Part shown: in pieces, positions 11,162 through 20,896 of the stretch
Numbering within the stretch: the stretch's first letter is position 1
How the letters are laid out: every line of letters starts with the position of its first letter
IMG/VR virus record: IMGVR_UViG_3300025120_000593
Span: 1-23,024 of that record
Source: a virus
Strand: one strand, 5' to 3'
DNA length: 23,024 nt
Notes under the pieces: model-generated
The model's input: only the letters and a program-made list of their open reading frames with translations
Told to the model about the DNA's origin: nothing
Databases searched by the model: none
Translations under genes and position numbers: made by a program

Positions 11162-13975
11162 ATGATAAACAAAAGATTTTTAGATTTGGTGTTGGCGCAC
11201 GAAGGTCACTATTGTGTGTGGGCTTTGAAAGGCACTAAACCAAACGAACAGATCAAACAGAAATTTTATTCGTCTACTGATGAGGTGCTACAGGCAGCAC
11301 GTGACCTCGACGCAAACGGGTGGAATGCTTTCTTTGCAATGGGCACGTTCTTTGAGGCTGGGTCTCGCGTAGCTACCAACATGCAATGGATGAAGTCTTT
11401 TTTCTTGGACTTAGACTGTGGACCGAACAAAGAGTTTCCGTCTCAAGAGGTGGCGATTGAAGAGCTACGTGTGTTCTGCGAGAACAACGGCTTACCTATT
11501 CCCACACTTATTAACTCTGGTCGCGGTGTGCACGTTTACTGGATACTGTCCGAACCTGTGTGCCGAGCAGACTGGTGGCCTGTCGCTGAACGACTGAAGA
11601 GGTTGTGTGCTGAACAAGGGTTTGAGGCTGACCCGTCTCGAACATCCGATGCCGCTGGCATATTACGTGTGCCAAGCACTCACAACTACAAGTATGCTGA
11701 ACCCCTACCTGTAGAATTTTATGGGGTGGAAGAACCGACAACTGTAGACTTTGATAAGTTTTCAGTTTTGTTGGGGGGTGATCCGATACCAGTACCCCAG
11801 AAACGTGAGGCATCTGCGACAAGCGCGTTTAGAGAAGCCATGCAACAAAACTACAAAGGTAGCTTCCGGCGTTTGTTGTTGAAGACCAAGAATGGCACGG
11901 GCTGCGCACAGATAAAGCACATAATTAAAAACCAAAGCACTGTATCGCACGACTTATGGAGAGCTGGACTGTCTATAGCTAACGTGTGTGAGGATAGCGC
12001 AGAGGCGGCGCACGTTATGTCGTCGGAGCATGAAGACTATGATGCTCAATCCACATTACGCAAGATGGAAGACACAGGCGGTCCACAGTTCTGCAGTACG
12101 ATAGAGCGTTTTAACCCCGAAGGATGCGAGGGTTGTCCCAACAAGGGTAAGATAACAACACCTGCACAGTTAACCAAAGAGGTTAAAGAGGCTACGCCCG
12201 AAGACAATGTTATAGAGGAAATAGATGGGGAGGATACGAAAACTGTAACAATCCCCACGTTGCCTAGACCGTATTTTAGGGGTCAAAACGGTGGCGTGTA
12301 TTTGCGTAGCACGAACGAAGATGGCGACACAGAAGAAGTATGTATATACCACCACGATTTTTACGTCACGCGTAGGTTACATGATGTGGAGCTTGGGGAA
12401 GTTATAGCGTTTGCACTGCACCTACCACGGGACGGAGTACGTGACTTTGTTGTCCCATTGTCGAGTGTCACTTCAAGAGAAGAGTTTCGTAAACACATGT
12501 CCATGCAGGGCATAGCAACATTCGGGAAGGACGTAGACAAACTGATGACGTACACAGCCACATGGATACAAGAATTGCAGCAAACCACGACCGCTAGCGA
12601 GGCGCATCAGCAATTTGGTTGGGTGGACGACAAGAAGATGGACGAGTTTGTGTTGGGGGATCAACTGATCACCGCAACGGGCGTGGAGTACAATCCACCC
12701 TCTGCAAAAACTTCGGGGTATATAGAGAAGTTTAAACACAAGGGTACGCAAGCGCGTAGTAGAGAGTTACTTGATTGGTACAACCGTGATGGCATGGAAC
12801 TACATCAATTCACCGTATGTGGTGGTTTTGGCACTGTACTCATGCCGCTTTCGGGTCTGTATAGTCTAGGCGTACATCTGTACGGCGAAACAGGGGGTGG
12901 CAAAACAACTGCCATGTATGCAGCGTCATCTATATGGGGTGACCCTCGTGGGCAGATAGCCACGGGAGGGGATACAGTTAACTCGAAAATGAACCAAGCG
13001 GAACTTATGCACAACCTGATGTTAAATACAGACGAGCTGACGAACTTTACTCCTAAAGAAGCATCAACGTATGCGTACCAACTGTCTGAAGGGGTGCAGA
13101 AGAACCGTATGGCAGGTGGAGGTAACCACGAACGTGTTAGGGGTAAGCCTTGGCGGTTGCTGGCGTTCTCTACAGGTAACGTGAGTATATATGCGCAAAT
13201 GTCTATGTACAAAAACAACACTAAAGCCGAGATGCAGCGTTTATTAGAGCTTAGAGTAGACGAGATGCCTCGCGTTCCTGTTGACCAGCAGGAAGCAGAT
13301 GCACAGCTTAAAGACATACAATTAAACTACGGCCACTTTGGGCCAGAGTTTGTGCAATATGTCATAAACAACAAAGAGACTATCGCCGCAGATTACGCGA
13401 GGATAAAGGCCGAGCTAGACAAAGCAGCGGGGCTTAATAACGTCAACCGCTTTTGGTCTGGTGGATGCACGTCTATATTGACCGGAGCCTTGGTAGCTAA
13501 ACGTCTAGGTATAATATCTTATGACCTAAAGAAATTGTTTAAGTGGGTAGTGGGGCAACTGATACGGGTCAAATCGTTTGTTGATGATAGCACTGCATCC
13601 GTACAGACACTGGTCACTGAGTTTGCGACTGAGCACTGGGGCAGCATACTAAAGATCAAAAGTACAGATACCGCGCAATCCGCAGAAGGTATCTCGCCTT
13701 TGGTTATACCCGATCAAAATCCGAGAGGTTCATTGGTTGCACGATACGAGACAGATACAAACATGCTCTTCATTGTACCTAAACCGTTTAAAAAGTGGCT
13801 CGGGGAGCAGAAGCTAGATTACACGGGTGTGGTGTCAGGGATGCAAAAAGAGATGGGCGCTGTACGCAAACAAATGCGTTTGTCTAAGGGCACTAACTTA
13901 CACCTGCCGCCTATTCGAGCCATCGCGGTGGAGTTGAAAGGTTTTAGCGGTGTATCAGAAACCACTGAGGATTGA
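11162..13975 (+). CDS. AEP primase fused to DUF927-like helicase ATPase
   Basis: I take the ATG at 11162 (937 residues); a GTG at 11153 would add three. The N-terminal domain is an archaeo-eukaryotic-type primase: D83-x-D85 in FFLDLDCG, H124 in SGRGVHVYW, and the DPSRTSDAAGILRVPSTHNYK segment (158-177). A Cys cluster follows (FCSTIERFNPEGCEGCPNKG), probably zinc-binding. The C-terminal half matches the DUF927 ATPase: Walker A G575 to T583 (GETGGGKTT), D624-E625 (NTDEL), and the downstream PWRLLAFSTGN sensor-like segment. It should make primers and unwind the template for PolA. The ribosome site is weak. The end overlaps the next small gene by 26 bases. Confidence 0.9.
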   Translation: MINKRFLDLVLAHEGHYCVWALKGTKPNEQIKQKFYSSTDEVLQAARDLDANGWNAFFAMGTFFEAGSRVATNMQWMKSFFLDLDCGPNKEFPSQEVAIEELRVFCENNGLPIPTLINSGRGVHVYWILSEPVCRADWWPVAERLKRLCAEQGFEADPSRTSDAAGILRVPSTHNYKYAEPLPVEFYGVEEPTTVDFDKFSVLLGGDPIPVPQKREASATSAFREAMQQNYKGSFRRLLLKTKNGTGCAQIKHIIKNQSTVSHDLWRAGLSIANVCEDSAEAAHVMSSEHEDYDAQSTLRKMEDTGGPQFCSTIERFNPEGCEGCPNKGKITTPAQLTKEVKEATPEDNVIEEIDGEDTKTVTIPTLPRPYFRGQNGGVYLRSTNEDGDTEEVCIYHHDFYVTRRLHDVELGEVIAFALHLPRDGVRDFVVPLSSVTSREEFRKHMSMQGIATFGKDVDKLMTYTATWIQELQQTTTASEAHQQFGWVDDKKMDEFVLGDQLITATGVEYNPPSAKTSGYIEKFKHKGTQARSRELLDWYNRDGMELHQFTVCGGFGTVLMPLSGLYSLGVHLYGETGGGKTTAMYAASSIWGDPRGQIATGGDTVNSKMNQAELMHNLMLNTDELTNFTPKEASTYAYQLSEGVQKNRMAGGGNHERVRGKPWRLLAFSTGNVSIYAQMSMYKNNTKAEMQRLLELRVDEMPRVPVDQQEADAQLKDIQLNYGHFGPEFVQYVINNKETIAADYARIKAELDKAAGLNNVNRFWSGGCTSILTGALVAKRLGIISYDLKKLFKWVVGQLIRVKSFVDDSTASVQTLVTEFATEHWGSILKIKSTDTAQSAEGISPLVIPDQNPRGSLVARYETDTNMLFIVPKPFKKWLGEQKLDYTGVVSGMQKEMGAVRKQMRLSKGTNLHLPPIRAIAVELKGFSGVSETTED

Positions 13976-14177
13976 TGATCTCGCGCCAGATGGGGTAAAG
14001 ATTATCGTAGATTGGGACGCCATGGTGGTTGGAGCATCTATTTTTATCCCGTGCGTTAATACTGTAAAAGCCAAGAAGCAGTTTCTTGATATAGCGCAAC
14101 GCAAAAACTGGAATATTGAAATACGAGTACGTATAGAAAACAAAATGTTTGGGGTTCGCATGTGGAGAACAGTGTGA
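13950..14177 (+). CDS. Small hypothetical protein, 75 aa, GTG start
   Basis: Reads MYQKPLRIDDLAPDG, then KIIVDWDAMVVGASIFIP and a C-terminal IEIRVRIENKMFGVRMW. The pattern of alternating hydrophobic residues suggests a compact alpha/beta domain. The GTG at 13950 has AAAGG about 7 bases upstream and lies inside the end of the primase-helicase gene; no ATG start in this frame fits better. An ATT at 13971 is an alternative. It is the last gene of the rightward unit, before the terminator. I do not recognise the family, but the composition and frame look coding, more so than the antisense frame over the same bases. Confidence 0.65.
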   Translation: MYQKPLRIDDLAPDGVKIIVDWDAMVVGASIFIPCVNTVKAKKQFLDIAQRKNWNIEIRVRIENKMFGVRMWRTV

Positions 14178-14188
14178 TATATTACACT
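14171..14188. repeat. Near-perfect 18-bp palindrome AGTGTGATATATTACACT
   Basis: Arms AGTGT and ACACT flank a palindromic ATATAT core; only one pair is mismatched (G14176 against T14183). It overlaps the stop codon of the 75-aa gene and stands next to another inverted repeat. The size and symmetry suit a dimeric DNA-binding protein. Confidence 0.5.
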
Positions 14189-14211
14189 TGACAAGTCCCA
14201 CTTACTTGTCG
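14189..14211. repeat. Inverted repeat GACAAGT / ACTTGTC
   Basis: GACAAGT (14190-14196) pairs with ACTTGTC (14204-14210), a 7-bp stem with loop CCCACTT, in the gap between the convergent transcription units. Confidence 0.5.
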
Positions 14212-14223
14212 TTCTCCTCCTGT

Positions 14224-14268
14224 ACCCCCGCTTGGCTAGGTTTCGCACTGCAATAGCGGGGGTTTTTT
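14224..14268 (+). terminator. Intrinsic terminator of the rightward unit
   Basis: ACCCCCGCT (14224-14232) pairs with AGCGGGGGT (14255-14263) to give a 9-bp GC-rich stem with a 22-base loop, followed directly by a run of six T. This is a classic plus-strand terminator ending the replication block. On the minus strand the hairpin lacks a T-run, so it mainly serves rightward transcription. Its T-run touches the stop codon of the convergent 2206-aa gene. Confidence 0.85.
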
Positions 14269-17200
14269 ATTGCTTGTAGGAGTCTCGGATCATTTCCAGA
14301 GCATCACGATACAAGGGGCTTAGAGTTACCCCGTTATACATCTCTGAAGAAGTTTTGGCGTGTTGCTTCAATGAACGCTCTATGGATTTAGCGTTGATCT
14401 CTGCTTCAGGGTGACGAGCGTTAAATTTGTCAATATCATCATAGATTTTCATCTCAGCATCAAAGTCACCCATGCGCTGCGCTATGTATAGCTTCTTATG
14501 TAGAGCGGAGCGCCGCTTGCCAACCGCAATGTCGATACGTTTAGTTACGCTGTTCTGTTCTTGGCGGAACGTGTACTCTGTTGGTGGGAAACCCAGAGCT
14601 TGAGCAACCAACTCGCCGCCAGTCATATCGTCGTAGATAGGATCACTGCGCCTTGTGTATATACCGCCCTGCTGTACGTACCTGCCGAAGGTAGATTTGT
14701 ATGCGTTTGCCAGACCCGCTGGCATGATATTTTCAATACCGCGTTGCGTATCTCCTTCTGAAGAGAACAGGTCAGAACCACCACGATATAGGCGGTTAGC
14801 TACGCTGAGTGCAGGCCCACCTACGTAGAACCCTATAGTTTCTTCTAGGGACGGATCATTGTTAAACCTGTTTTCTTGGATCAACAATCCAGTGAGCGCC
14901 ATACGACTTGCAACGTCTACACCCGCAAGCTCAGTTATAGCGCCCTTGTACCAACCTTCACCCATGTACTGACGCACGAGTGTATCGAAATCTTCCTCTT
15001 CTTCGTCCAAGAAGAACAAGTTAGCAATGAGTTTAACTGCGCCGTATAGCGGCAGACCTTGAACACCCGCGAAGAACAACGCTGATCCGTGCATACCGAT
15101 AAGTTGTTTCACCGCGGCCTTACGCTCGGGTGATCCTTCTTTACCAAACAACGCACCTTTGTCGCTGTCCATGGCGGTTTTCGCAGTCTTCAGCATGGTG
15201 TAGTACATCTGCAAGCCGTAGTTTTTATACATAAACGCAACGCGGCCAACACCTTCTCGCGCTATGCTGGGCGCAGTTTCTAGGAACGTACCACCGTTTG
15301 TTTGCTGTGTATCGTAAATGGCCTGTTGCACGGCTTCTTCGATTTGCGCTGCGCTGGCGCTGTTTGGTTTACCCTTTGTCACGCTATCTAACGCTAGGTT
15401 GAACGATGCCATCAGTGTCACCTGACGGTTAAGTTGTTCCGCGTGGTTGAATAGCCAAGCAGACAGAACGGACGCGTTATCCAAAGCGTTACCGACTTTA
15501 CTACCCTTTTTGATGCGGCTGCTTTCGTTTAGACCCATAGCCTCAGCTAGAAACCCTTGTCCCAACAGACCACGTTTTGATGCAGTTTGCACTAAGGCTT
15601 CCATGTTGCGCAGCTCGACTTCTTTGCCTTCAGGTAGCTTCAACCCTTTCTTGAGAGTAAAGTTACCTTTGTTGGATATATCGTAAAAGTCCAAGATAGA
15701 GTTCGTTCCACCACCGCGCTTACCGCCCAACAGTGTGTTACCGTAGGCAGCTTTAAGCGCGGAATAAGTTTTGGTGTATCCGTGCTTACCACCCAAGAAT
15801 GGCGCTACAAGCAGAGGTATTTGTGACAAGTTAACCAGTGCGGAGGACGCGTTGAAGCCGATGGTGTAGATAAACGCAGTTTGGTTAAGCCTACGTGCAA
15901 TAGCTTCTATGTCACCATTTTTAGCGCCCACCCGTGCGAACCGTGCGCGATCTTTTAGTTCAGCTTTTACATCTCCAAACGCGGCGGTAAGTCGTTCGGC
16001 TCCTTTGCCGACAATACTTTTAGCCTCCGCCACATCAAGACGCTCAAACGCTTCTAAGTCTTTTTCGTACTGCCGCAACAACGCACCGTATTTAAGTTTA
16101 GCTGTTTGGCTTGCGAGAGTGTAGCCCTTTGTCTTGAGAGCGTACACAGAGTCCTGCATGTACCCCGGTGTTCCTTTACGTTTCTGCAATGACTTAGCAA
16201 ACGATGTCTCGGGCAAAGAGTTGATGAACAACTTGAGCACCTGATCCTTCACCTCTTGTGGCACTTTGTTTTTGTCTAGGATACTGAGTGTATCGTACGC
16301 AAAGCTAGGATCAGTACCCGTACCTTTAAAAGTGTTCGCGGTTATCTCTTCAACAAACTCTACATTCTTGTAGTCCTTGTTTGCCTTGTACATTTTTGCG
16401 GCGTCATCACGTTCTGCGGCAGTGGTGAATGTCTGCACTACACTGGCTTCTCGGGAAGACTTAGGGTTTTTAACCTCGTAACGTAACACGTAGTCACCGT
16501 CACGCATCAGCGGGAAGTAAACATCTAAGGTGCTAGAGTCGAACAGCTTGGCAAATATGTCTCTTTTTAGTTTAGTCGCATCATCAGGGTTCTGCACCAA
16601 CTCGTCAATCTGTTTAAGAACAACAGCTTTGAGCTTTTCGTACTGATCTTTGTACACTGATCGCATCTCGTTGTAGACAGCTTGCCCGTCTGGCCCCAAT
16701 GCTTTCCAGTCCGCACGTTGTTTTTTCCACACCTCCAACAGATCGTTGCCATCATTGTCCATGCGAGGGCTACCGTCTTTGTTGATATACGTACCCTGTG
16801 GTTTTGTTGGGTCTACCTGATAGATAGTAGCGCCGTAGTCGTTGTCGTAGATCAAACGGTTTAGAGCTTCCGTACGCTTTTGCGCAGCTTCGGGTGTACC
16901 TTTGTTTAGCTTGGTCAGGATTTTTTCAATCTTATTTTTAATCATTACGTTGGCAGTTTGGATTTCGCCACGTTGATTGGCCACTAACTCATCTAGTTTG
17001 TAGCCCATACGTCCCAGACCTACAGCCTGTGCTATATCACCAAGCCCTTGCAAACCTGTAAGTTTCAACAAGAGGTTTTTAGACTTCTTCGAGAACCCTT
17101 CCGATAAGAAGTCACGAGCAGAGTATTTAAACTGTTGGCGACTTTCCGCGTCTATCGACTTCTTCGTAGCTTGCACGGTGTCTTTCGCAAACTTCTTAAC

Positions 17201-20200
17201 ACCCTCGGGGGTAGACATCATAGCCATCTGGTTAGCGTTACGGTATTTCGGCGCAGGTGCCAGTAGTCCGTCCACAAGCGCGTCTACTTCTTGCAAGGCA
17301 GTTATATTACGAGACTTCACAAACGGTAGGAACTTACTCAGGAAGTTGTTGGCTATGTTAAAGAACCGCTGCAGCGCGGTAACTTCTTCGCCCTTCATGT
17401 TTATGCTGGCTAGATCAGAACGGAACCTTGGATTGCTCTGCGCCTCAGACAAGAACTCGTCTACGTTTTGTGCGCCGTATGCACTGCCAAGGTAACCATC
17501 CAAGTCTTTGAATAGCTTTTTCAACTGCACAGCAAATCCATTTTTAGGGTCAGCCAATGCCGCCGACATCCCTGCGTGGGACATCTCATGGAGTATCGTG
17601 TGCGTGTTGATACCAGCATCCGCGTCAAGCGAAATCGTGTTGGTTTTTGGGTCAAACAACCCTGCAACGGAGCGGCCATCCTCGGCTTTGAGGTTTTTCT
17701 TTACGACAACTTTTGTGTCACCAGCTACTTTGAGGAAAGCATTTGCTGTTTGTCGAATTTGACGTACGGGATTTGTAAGTGCGATATTGGATAGCACATC
17801 GCCCAAGTCACCTTTTTTAACTGCGTCTTCCACAGTGGGGTGCAACGGAATGTCTAGTCCGACTACTGCGCCTAAGTCGAGCGCCATGCGGCCAAACGCG
17901 GGGTCTTCCATAGCCTTGCGTACTGCGTCAATGTTTGGGTACACATCAGAAAAATCTTTGACCAACTCTTTGGGGTCAGCGTAGCCACCTACTATAGCGG
18001 CTTCTAGGCTCTTGCGATCTTGTAGTAGCTTCTTATCACGTGCGGACATGACACGATCAGGACCGCCTTCAAACACGACAGCACGAACTTGGTTTAGCTG
18101 TATCTCTTTGGCGCGGCGATCTAGTTTCTCGTTGGCTTCTTTGCTCAAGTTGACCCGCGCCCACGCAATCGCTCTGTTTGCAGGTGACACTTGTCCTTTC
18201 TTAGCTGGGATACCGCCCATAAACTGGCGAGCTTCTACCGCTGCACGTGCCGTGTTGTCGTTTGTGCTTTCGTTGGTGGCCATCGGGGTGCCGTTTATCT
18301 GGTCAAACAACGCCATGCTCAACCCATCGAACGGGTTAGGGTACGCACGTAGGTACGCAACGACAGGCGCGACTTCTTTCTTACTTTTGTCGCTTTTGCT
18401 AAACCCAGCTAGTATCTTGTCTTTAATCTTCTTGTTGTCTGCGTTGCTCAGAGGGTTGGTTGTTGGAACCTCTTGCTTACCGCCGAAGGCTTCTTTGACC
18501 ACGGCAGGTGTTTCTTCTTCGTACAGACGTGCGACTTGCTTCGCCTCTGGCTCTGCGCGTTTGAGACGTTTGACCCCCTTTATACCCGCTGGTATGGGGC
18601 CACGTTTGGCATCTGCCGGAATTGTTTTGCCACCTAAAGCGGAGCGTCTGCTGCCTGCAGGTTCTGTTTTCTGTGTAACAGGTTTTGACTTGGCCTTTAC
18701 CTTGGCCTGCGCCGTCGGCTGGTTAGCTTCTTGAAGTGTAGGAGTGACAGTCCCTAGTGAATCACTGCTCGACTCTGTTCCGTCACCAATGACTCCATCA
18801 CCAAGCAGAGGTGATCCCACTCCACTGTTGTCAGGTGTTGTAAGCTCTCCGGCACCACGAACGGCCCCATCTCCTCCGTCTGCACTGCTTGGTCGATCAC
18901 CCGCAGAGCCAATTCCACTTCCTGTTGCGTTAAATCTTTTAGCACTAACATTAGCTTTCCTTTCAAGCGCTGGTAACGGTTCTCCTAAACCTTCAAGGGC
19001 AGCATCATCTCTTAACAGTGTAGTACCCTTGGGTGCCTCTCTAAGTTCCGCGGCTGGTACAACAAATTGTTCTTCGTTAGCGGTGCCGGGAGCGAAAGCC
19101 GTGGGCCTGTTGGCTTGTTTAAACTCAGCTACCTTATTCTTTACCGCTAATTTTTCGTTACGTGTGAGCGCAGTGCGCGGCATACCCGCAGCGGTTAAGG
19201 CTTTTTGTACCGCCTTCTCTGTATTAACCACGCTACCCGTTGTCGTGTCAGCCAACACTTGGTCTACTACGGCTTTGCGGCGCTCCGCTCCTTGCCTAAA
19301 CGGGGCTTCCTGCGCTGCTTTTACCATCGGCGCAGCGGTACGTGCCGCTAAATCTGTTTCTTGCGCTTCGGCCCTTGCACGGCGTACTGTAGCGTTGTCT
19401 TGCTGCGCGATCACATCCAACAGGTCAGGTTGCGCTTCATCAAAAGCTCTTGGTTGACTTTCTTCAACGGCAGGCTCTTGCACTTCTTGTGCGTTGCGGC
19501 GTTCCGCATCTCTCGCCGCGGCTTCTGGAGACACTTTGCGTTCAGCTTCTAACTCTGCGGCTAACAAATCAGGTTGTTCAAACGCTGATACATCGTCTCG
19601 TTCAAGGGCAGCTTGCGCTTCGCGTTTACGCGCTTCACCCTGTGGGTCTAGTTTGTTTGCAACAGCCTGTGATACGATTGCTGGATCACGCTCTACAGTA
19701 GGAGTAGTAAGTTCGTCCTCAATCTCTGCTTGCGCACGTTGGGCTAACACACCGCCACGTTTATCCATTTCTTCTGAAACAACCGTTTCAAGATCGGGCA
19801 GAGATATACCCGTCCGTGCCACAATGTCTTCCATCTCTCCAAGGGTTACATCCCCTGTAGAATCAATCATTCTGCCTATATCTGCACGAGCCTGCGCATT
19901 GCCTAAAGAAGCACGCTGGTCAGCAATTTGTTTTGGCGGCGCAGGGAGAAGCCCTGCAATTCCTGCTTCTGGAGAGGGTAGCGCCAAAGTCTCTGTGTCC
20001 GTGTCCACACCACCTGTAGTACCGCCTCGGGTTCTAGGTGTGACAAGTTCTAACGTGCCTTGGATGATGGCACCAACTGTACCGCCAAGCGCAGCTTCTT
20101 CTCCTGTACCTTCGACTAGACTTTGTTCCGGCTTGTAGACTTCACGCGCAATGAGGTTTTGCGCTACGGAGGACACTGCTTCCTGCCCTGCTTCAATGCC

Positions 20201-20887
20201 GCCTTGTTCCACAATCCGTGCAAGTGCATCGGTGATCTTTTGTTTCTGTGCTTTGTTTATAACAGACAAGAACTTGATGGGTAAGAGTTCTAGCGCACCG
20301 GGGATTATACCCAACAACGCTGACAGGTTACGATCTTCTACAGAAGCGCCTTCGGCTCTGGCACGTTCACTTGCTTCACCTGCACCTGCGGCTACAGCCA
20401 ACCCAACACCTGCGACAGGATTTATCATGGATGTAGCTGCAAGTCCGGCAAAAGAACCTGTAGCCTCGCTGACTTTGCGTGGTATGCTTTCTTCTAAGTT
20501 GAAGTCTGGGACTACGTAGTCTTGCACCGCGCCGCCAACAGCCTTGATGCCATCTCGTACAACGTCTTCTGCACCTTCGGGTAGTAAAGCTGCGAGGCCC
20601 AAGGCACCCGTTTCCACCATACCCGCAGCGCCACCAATAAGCCCTTTGGGAACCTCACCCAAGTAGTCGCCAAACGTAGGTTTTCTACCACGTGCGATGT
20701 TACCTGCTAATTCTTGCTGCGTGCCGTAGTATTTCTCTAACCCTGCACGTAATCTACGCTCTGGCGCACGTTCTTGTTCGACCATAGTGTTGTTGTAGAT
20801 TTGAACAATCTGTTCTTTAGTCGCCCCAGATGGACCCTCTACCTGTACTTTGTTGCCAGTTTGGTCGGTTAATTCATAAAGTGCCAT
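14267..20887 (-). CDS. Giant internal virion / polyvalent protein with HExxH motif
   Basis: 2206 residues; ATG at 20887 with AAGGG upstream. The N-terminus carries ELTDQTGNKVQVEGPSGAT and then glycine/alanine-rich hydrophobic segments (about 81-103, 143-170, 188-210, 265-281). Residues roughly 300-860 are low-complexity, charged and probably extended. A zinc-metallopeptidase-like motif, H1100-E-M-S-H1104 (ILHEMSHAG), is followed by DEFLSEA (E1144/E1148), a plausible third ligand. Further hydrophobic segments lie at about 1668-1700 and 1925-1960, and the C-terminus is helical. The size, lack of a signal peptide, membrane-seeking segments and embedded enzyme domain fit ejected core proteins (T7 gp16 style) or large polyvalent proteins. 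It probably enters the host with the DNA. Peptidase activity is inferred. Confidence 0.85.
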   Translation of the reverse strand: MALYELTDQTGNKVQVEGPSGATKEQIVQIYNNTMVEQERAPERRLRAGLEKYYGTQQELAGNIARGRKPTFGDYLGEVPKGLIGGAAGMVETGALGLAALLPEGAEDVVRDGIKAVGGAVQDYVVPDFNLEESIPRKVSEATGSFAGLAATSMINPVAGVGLAVAAGAGEASERARAEGASVEDRNLSALLGIIPGALELLPIKFLSVINKAQKQKITDALARIVEQGGIEAGQEAVSSVAQNLIAREVYKPEQSLVEGTGEEAALGGTVGAIIQGTLELVTPRTRGGTTGGVDTDTETLALPSPEAGIAGLLPAPPKQIADQRASLGNAQARADIGRMIDSTGDVTLGEMEDIVARTGISLPDLETVVSEEMDKRGGVLAQRAQAEIEDELTTPTVERDPAIVSQAVANKLDPQGEARKREAQAALERDDVSAFEQPDLLAAELEAERKVSPEAAARDAERRNAQEVQEPAVEESQPRAFDEAQPDLLDVIAQQDNATVRRARAEAQETDLAARTAAPMVKAAQEAPFRQGAERRKAVVDQVLADTTTGSVVNTEKAVQKALTAAGMPRTALTRNEKLAVKNKVAEFKQANRPTAFAPGTANEEQFVVPAAELREAPKGTTLLRDDAALEGLGEPLPALERKANVSAKRFNATGSGIGSAGDRPSSADGGDGAVRGAGELTTPDNSGVGSPLLGDGVIGDGTESSSDSLGTVTPTLQEANQPTAQAKVKAKSKPVTQKTEPAGSRRSALGGKTIPADAKRGPIPAGIKGVKRLKRAEPEAKQVARLYEEETPAVVKEAFGGKQEVPTTNPLSNADNKKIKDKILAGFSKSDKSKKEVAPVVAYLRAYPNPFDGLSMALFDQINGTPMATNESTNDNTARAAVEARQFMGGIPAKKGQVSPANRAIAWARVNLSKEANEKLDRRAKEIQLNQVRAVVFEGGPDRVMSARDKKLLQDRKSLEAAIVGGYADPKELVKDFSDVYPNIDAVRKAMEDPAFGRMALDLGAVVGLDIPLHPTVEDAVKKGDLGDVLSNIALTNPVRQIRQTANAFLKVAGDTKVVVKKNLKAEDGRSVAGLFDPKTNTISLDADAGINTHTILHEMSHAGMSAALADPKNGFAVQLKKLFKDLDGYLGSAYGAQNVDEFLSEAQSNPRFRSDLASINMKGEEVTALQRFFNIANNFLSKFLPFVKSRNITALQEVDALVDGLLAPAPKYRNANQMAMMSTPEGVKKFAKDTVQATKKSIDAESRQQFKYSARDFLSEGFSKKSKNLLLKLTGLQGLGDIAQAVGLGRMGYKLDELVANQRGEIQTANVMIKNKIEKILTKLNKGTPEAAQKRTEALNRLIYDNDYGATIYQVDPTKPQGTYINKDGSPRMDNDGNDLLEVWKKQRADWKALGPDGQAVYNEMRSVYKDQYEKLKAVVLKQIDELVQNPDDATKLKRDIFAKLFDSSTLDVYFPLMRDGDYVLRYEVKNPKSSREASVVQTFTTAAERDDAAKMYKANKDYKNVEFVEEITANTFKGTGTDPSFAYDTLSILDKNKVPQEVKDQVLKLFINSLPETSFAKSLQKRKGTPGYMQDSVYALKTKGYTLASQTAKLKYGALLRQYEKDLEAFERLDVAEAKSIVGKGAERLTAAFGDVKAELKDRARFARVGAKNGDIEAIARRLNQTAFIYTIGFNASSALVNLSQIPLLVAPFLGGKHGYTKTYSALKAAYGNTLLGGKRGGGTNSILDFYDISNKGNFTLKKGLKLPEGKEVELRNMEALVQTASKRGLLGQGFLAEAMGLNESSRIKKGSKVGNALDNASVLSAWLFNHAEQLNRQVTLMASFNLALDSVTKGKPNSASAAQIEEAVQQAIYDTQQTNGGTFLETAPSIAREGVGRVAFMYKNYGLQMYYTMLKTAKTAMDSDKGALFGKEGSPERKAAVKQLIGMHGSALFFAGVQGLPLYGAVKLIANLFFLDEEEEDFDTLVRQYMGEGWYKGAITELAGVDVASRMALTGLLIQENRFNNDPSLEETIGFYVGGPALSVANRLYRGGSDLFSSEGDTQRGIENIMPAGLANAYKSTFGRYVQQGGIYTRRSDPIYDDMTGGELVAQALGFPPTEYTFRQEQNSVTKRIDIAVGKRRSALHKKLYIAQRMGDFDAEMKIYDDIDKFNARHPEAEINAKSIERSLKQHAKTSSEMYNGVTLSPLYRDALEMIRDSYKQ

Positions 20888-20896
20888 TGGTAGCCC

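Noticed and set aside
13944-14201. 85-codon minus-strand frame opposite the 75-aa gene
   Set aside because: A GGAGG motif lies upstream, but about 14 bases from the GTG. The protein is rich in His, Cys and Tyr without pattern, while the plus frame reads like a folded domain.
18012-20138. Long plus-strand frames (240, 237 and 214 codons) opposite the 2206-aa gene
   Set aside because: They are mirror frames of a long coding region, rich in Ser/Ala/Leu with no motif, no good ribosome sites and no plausible domains.
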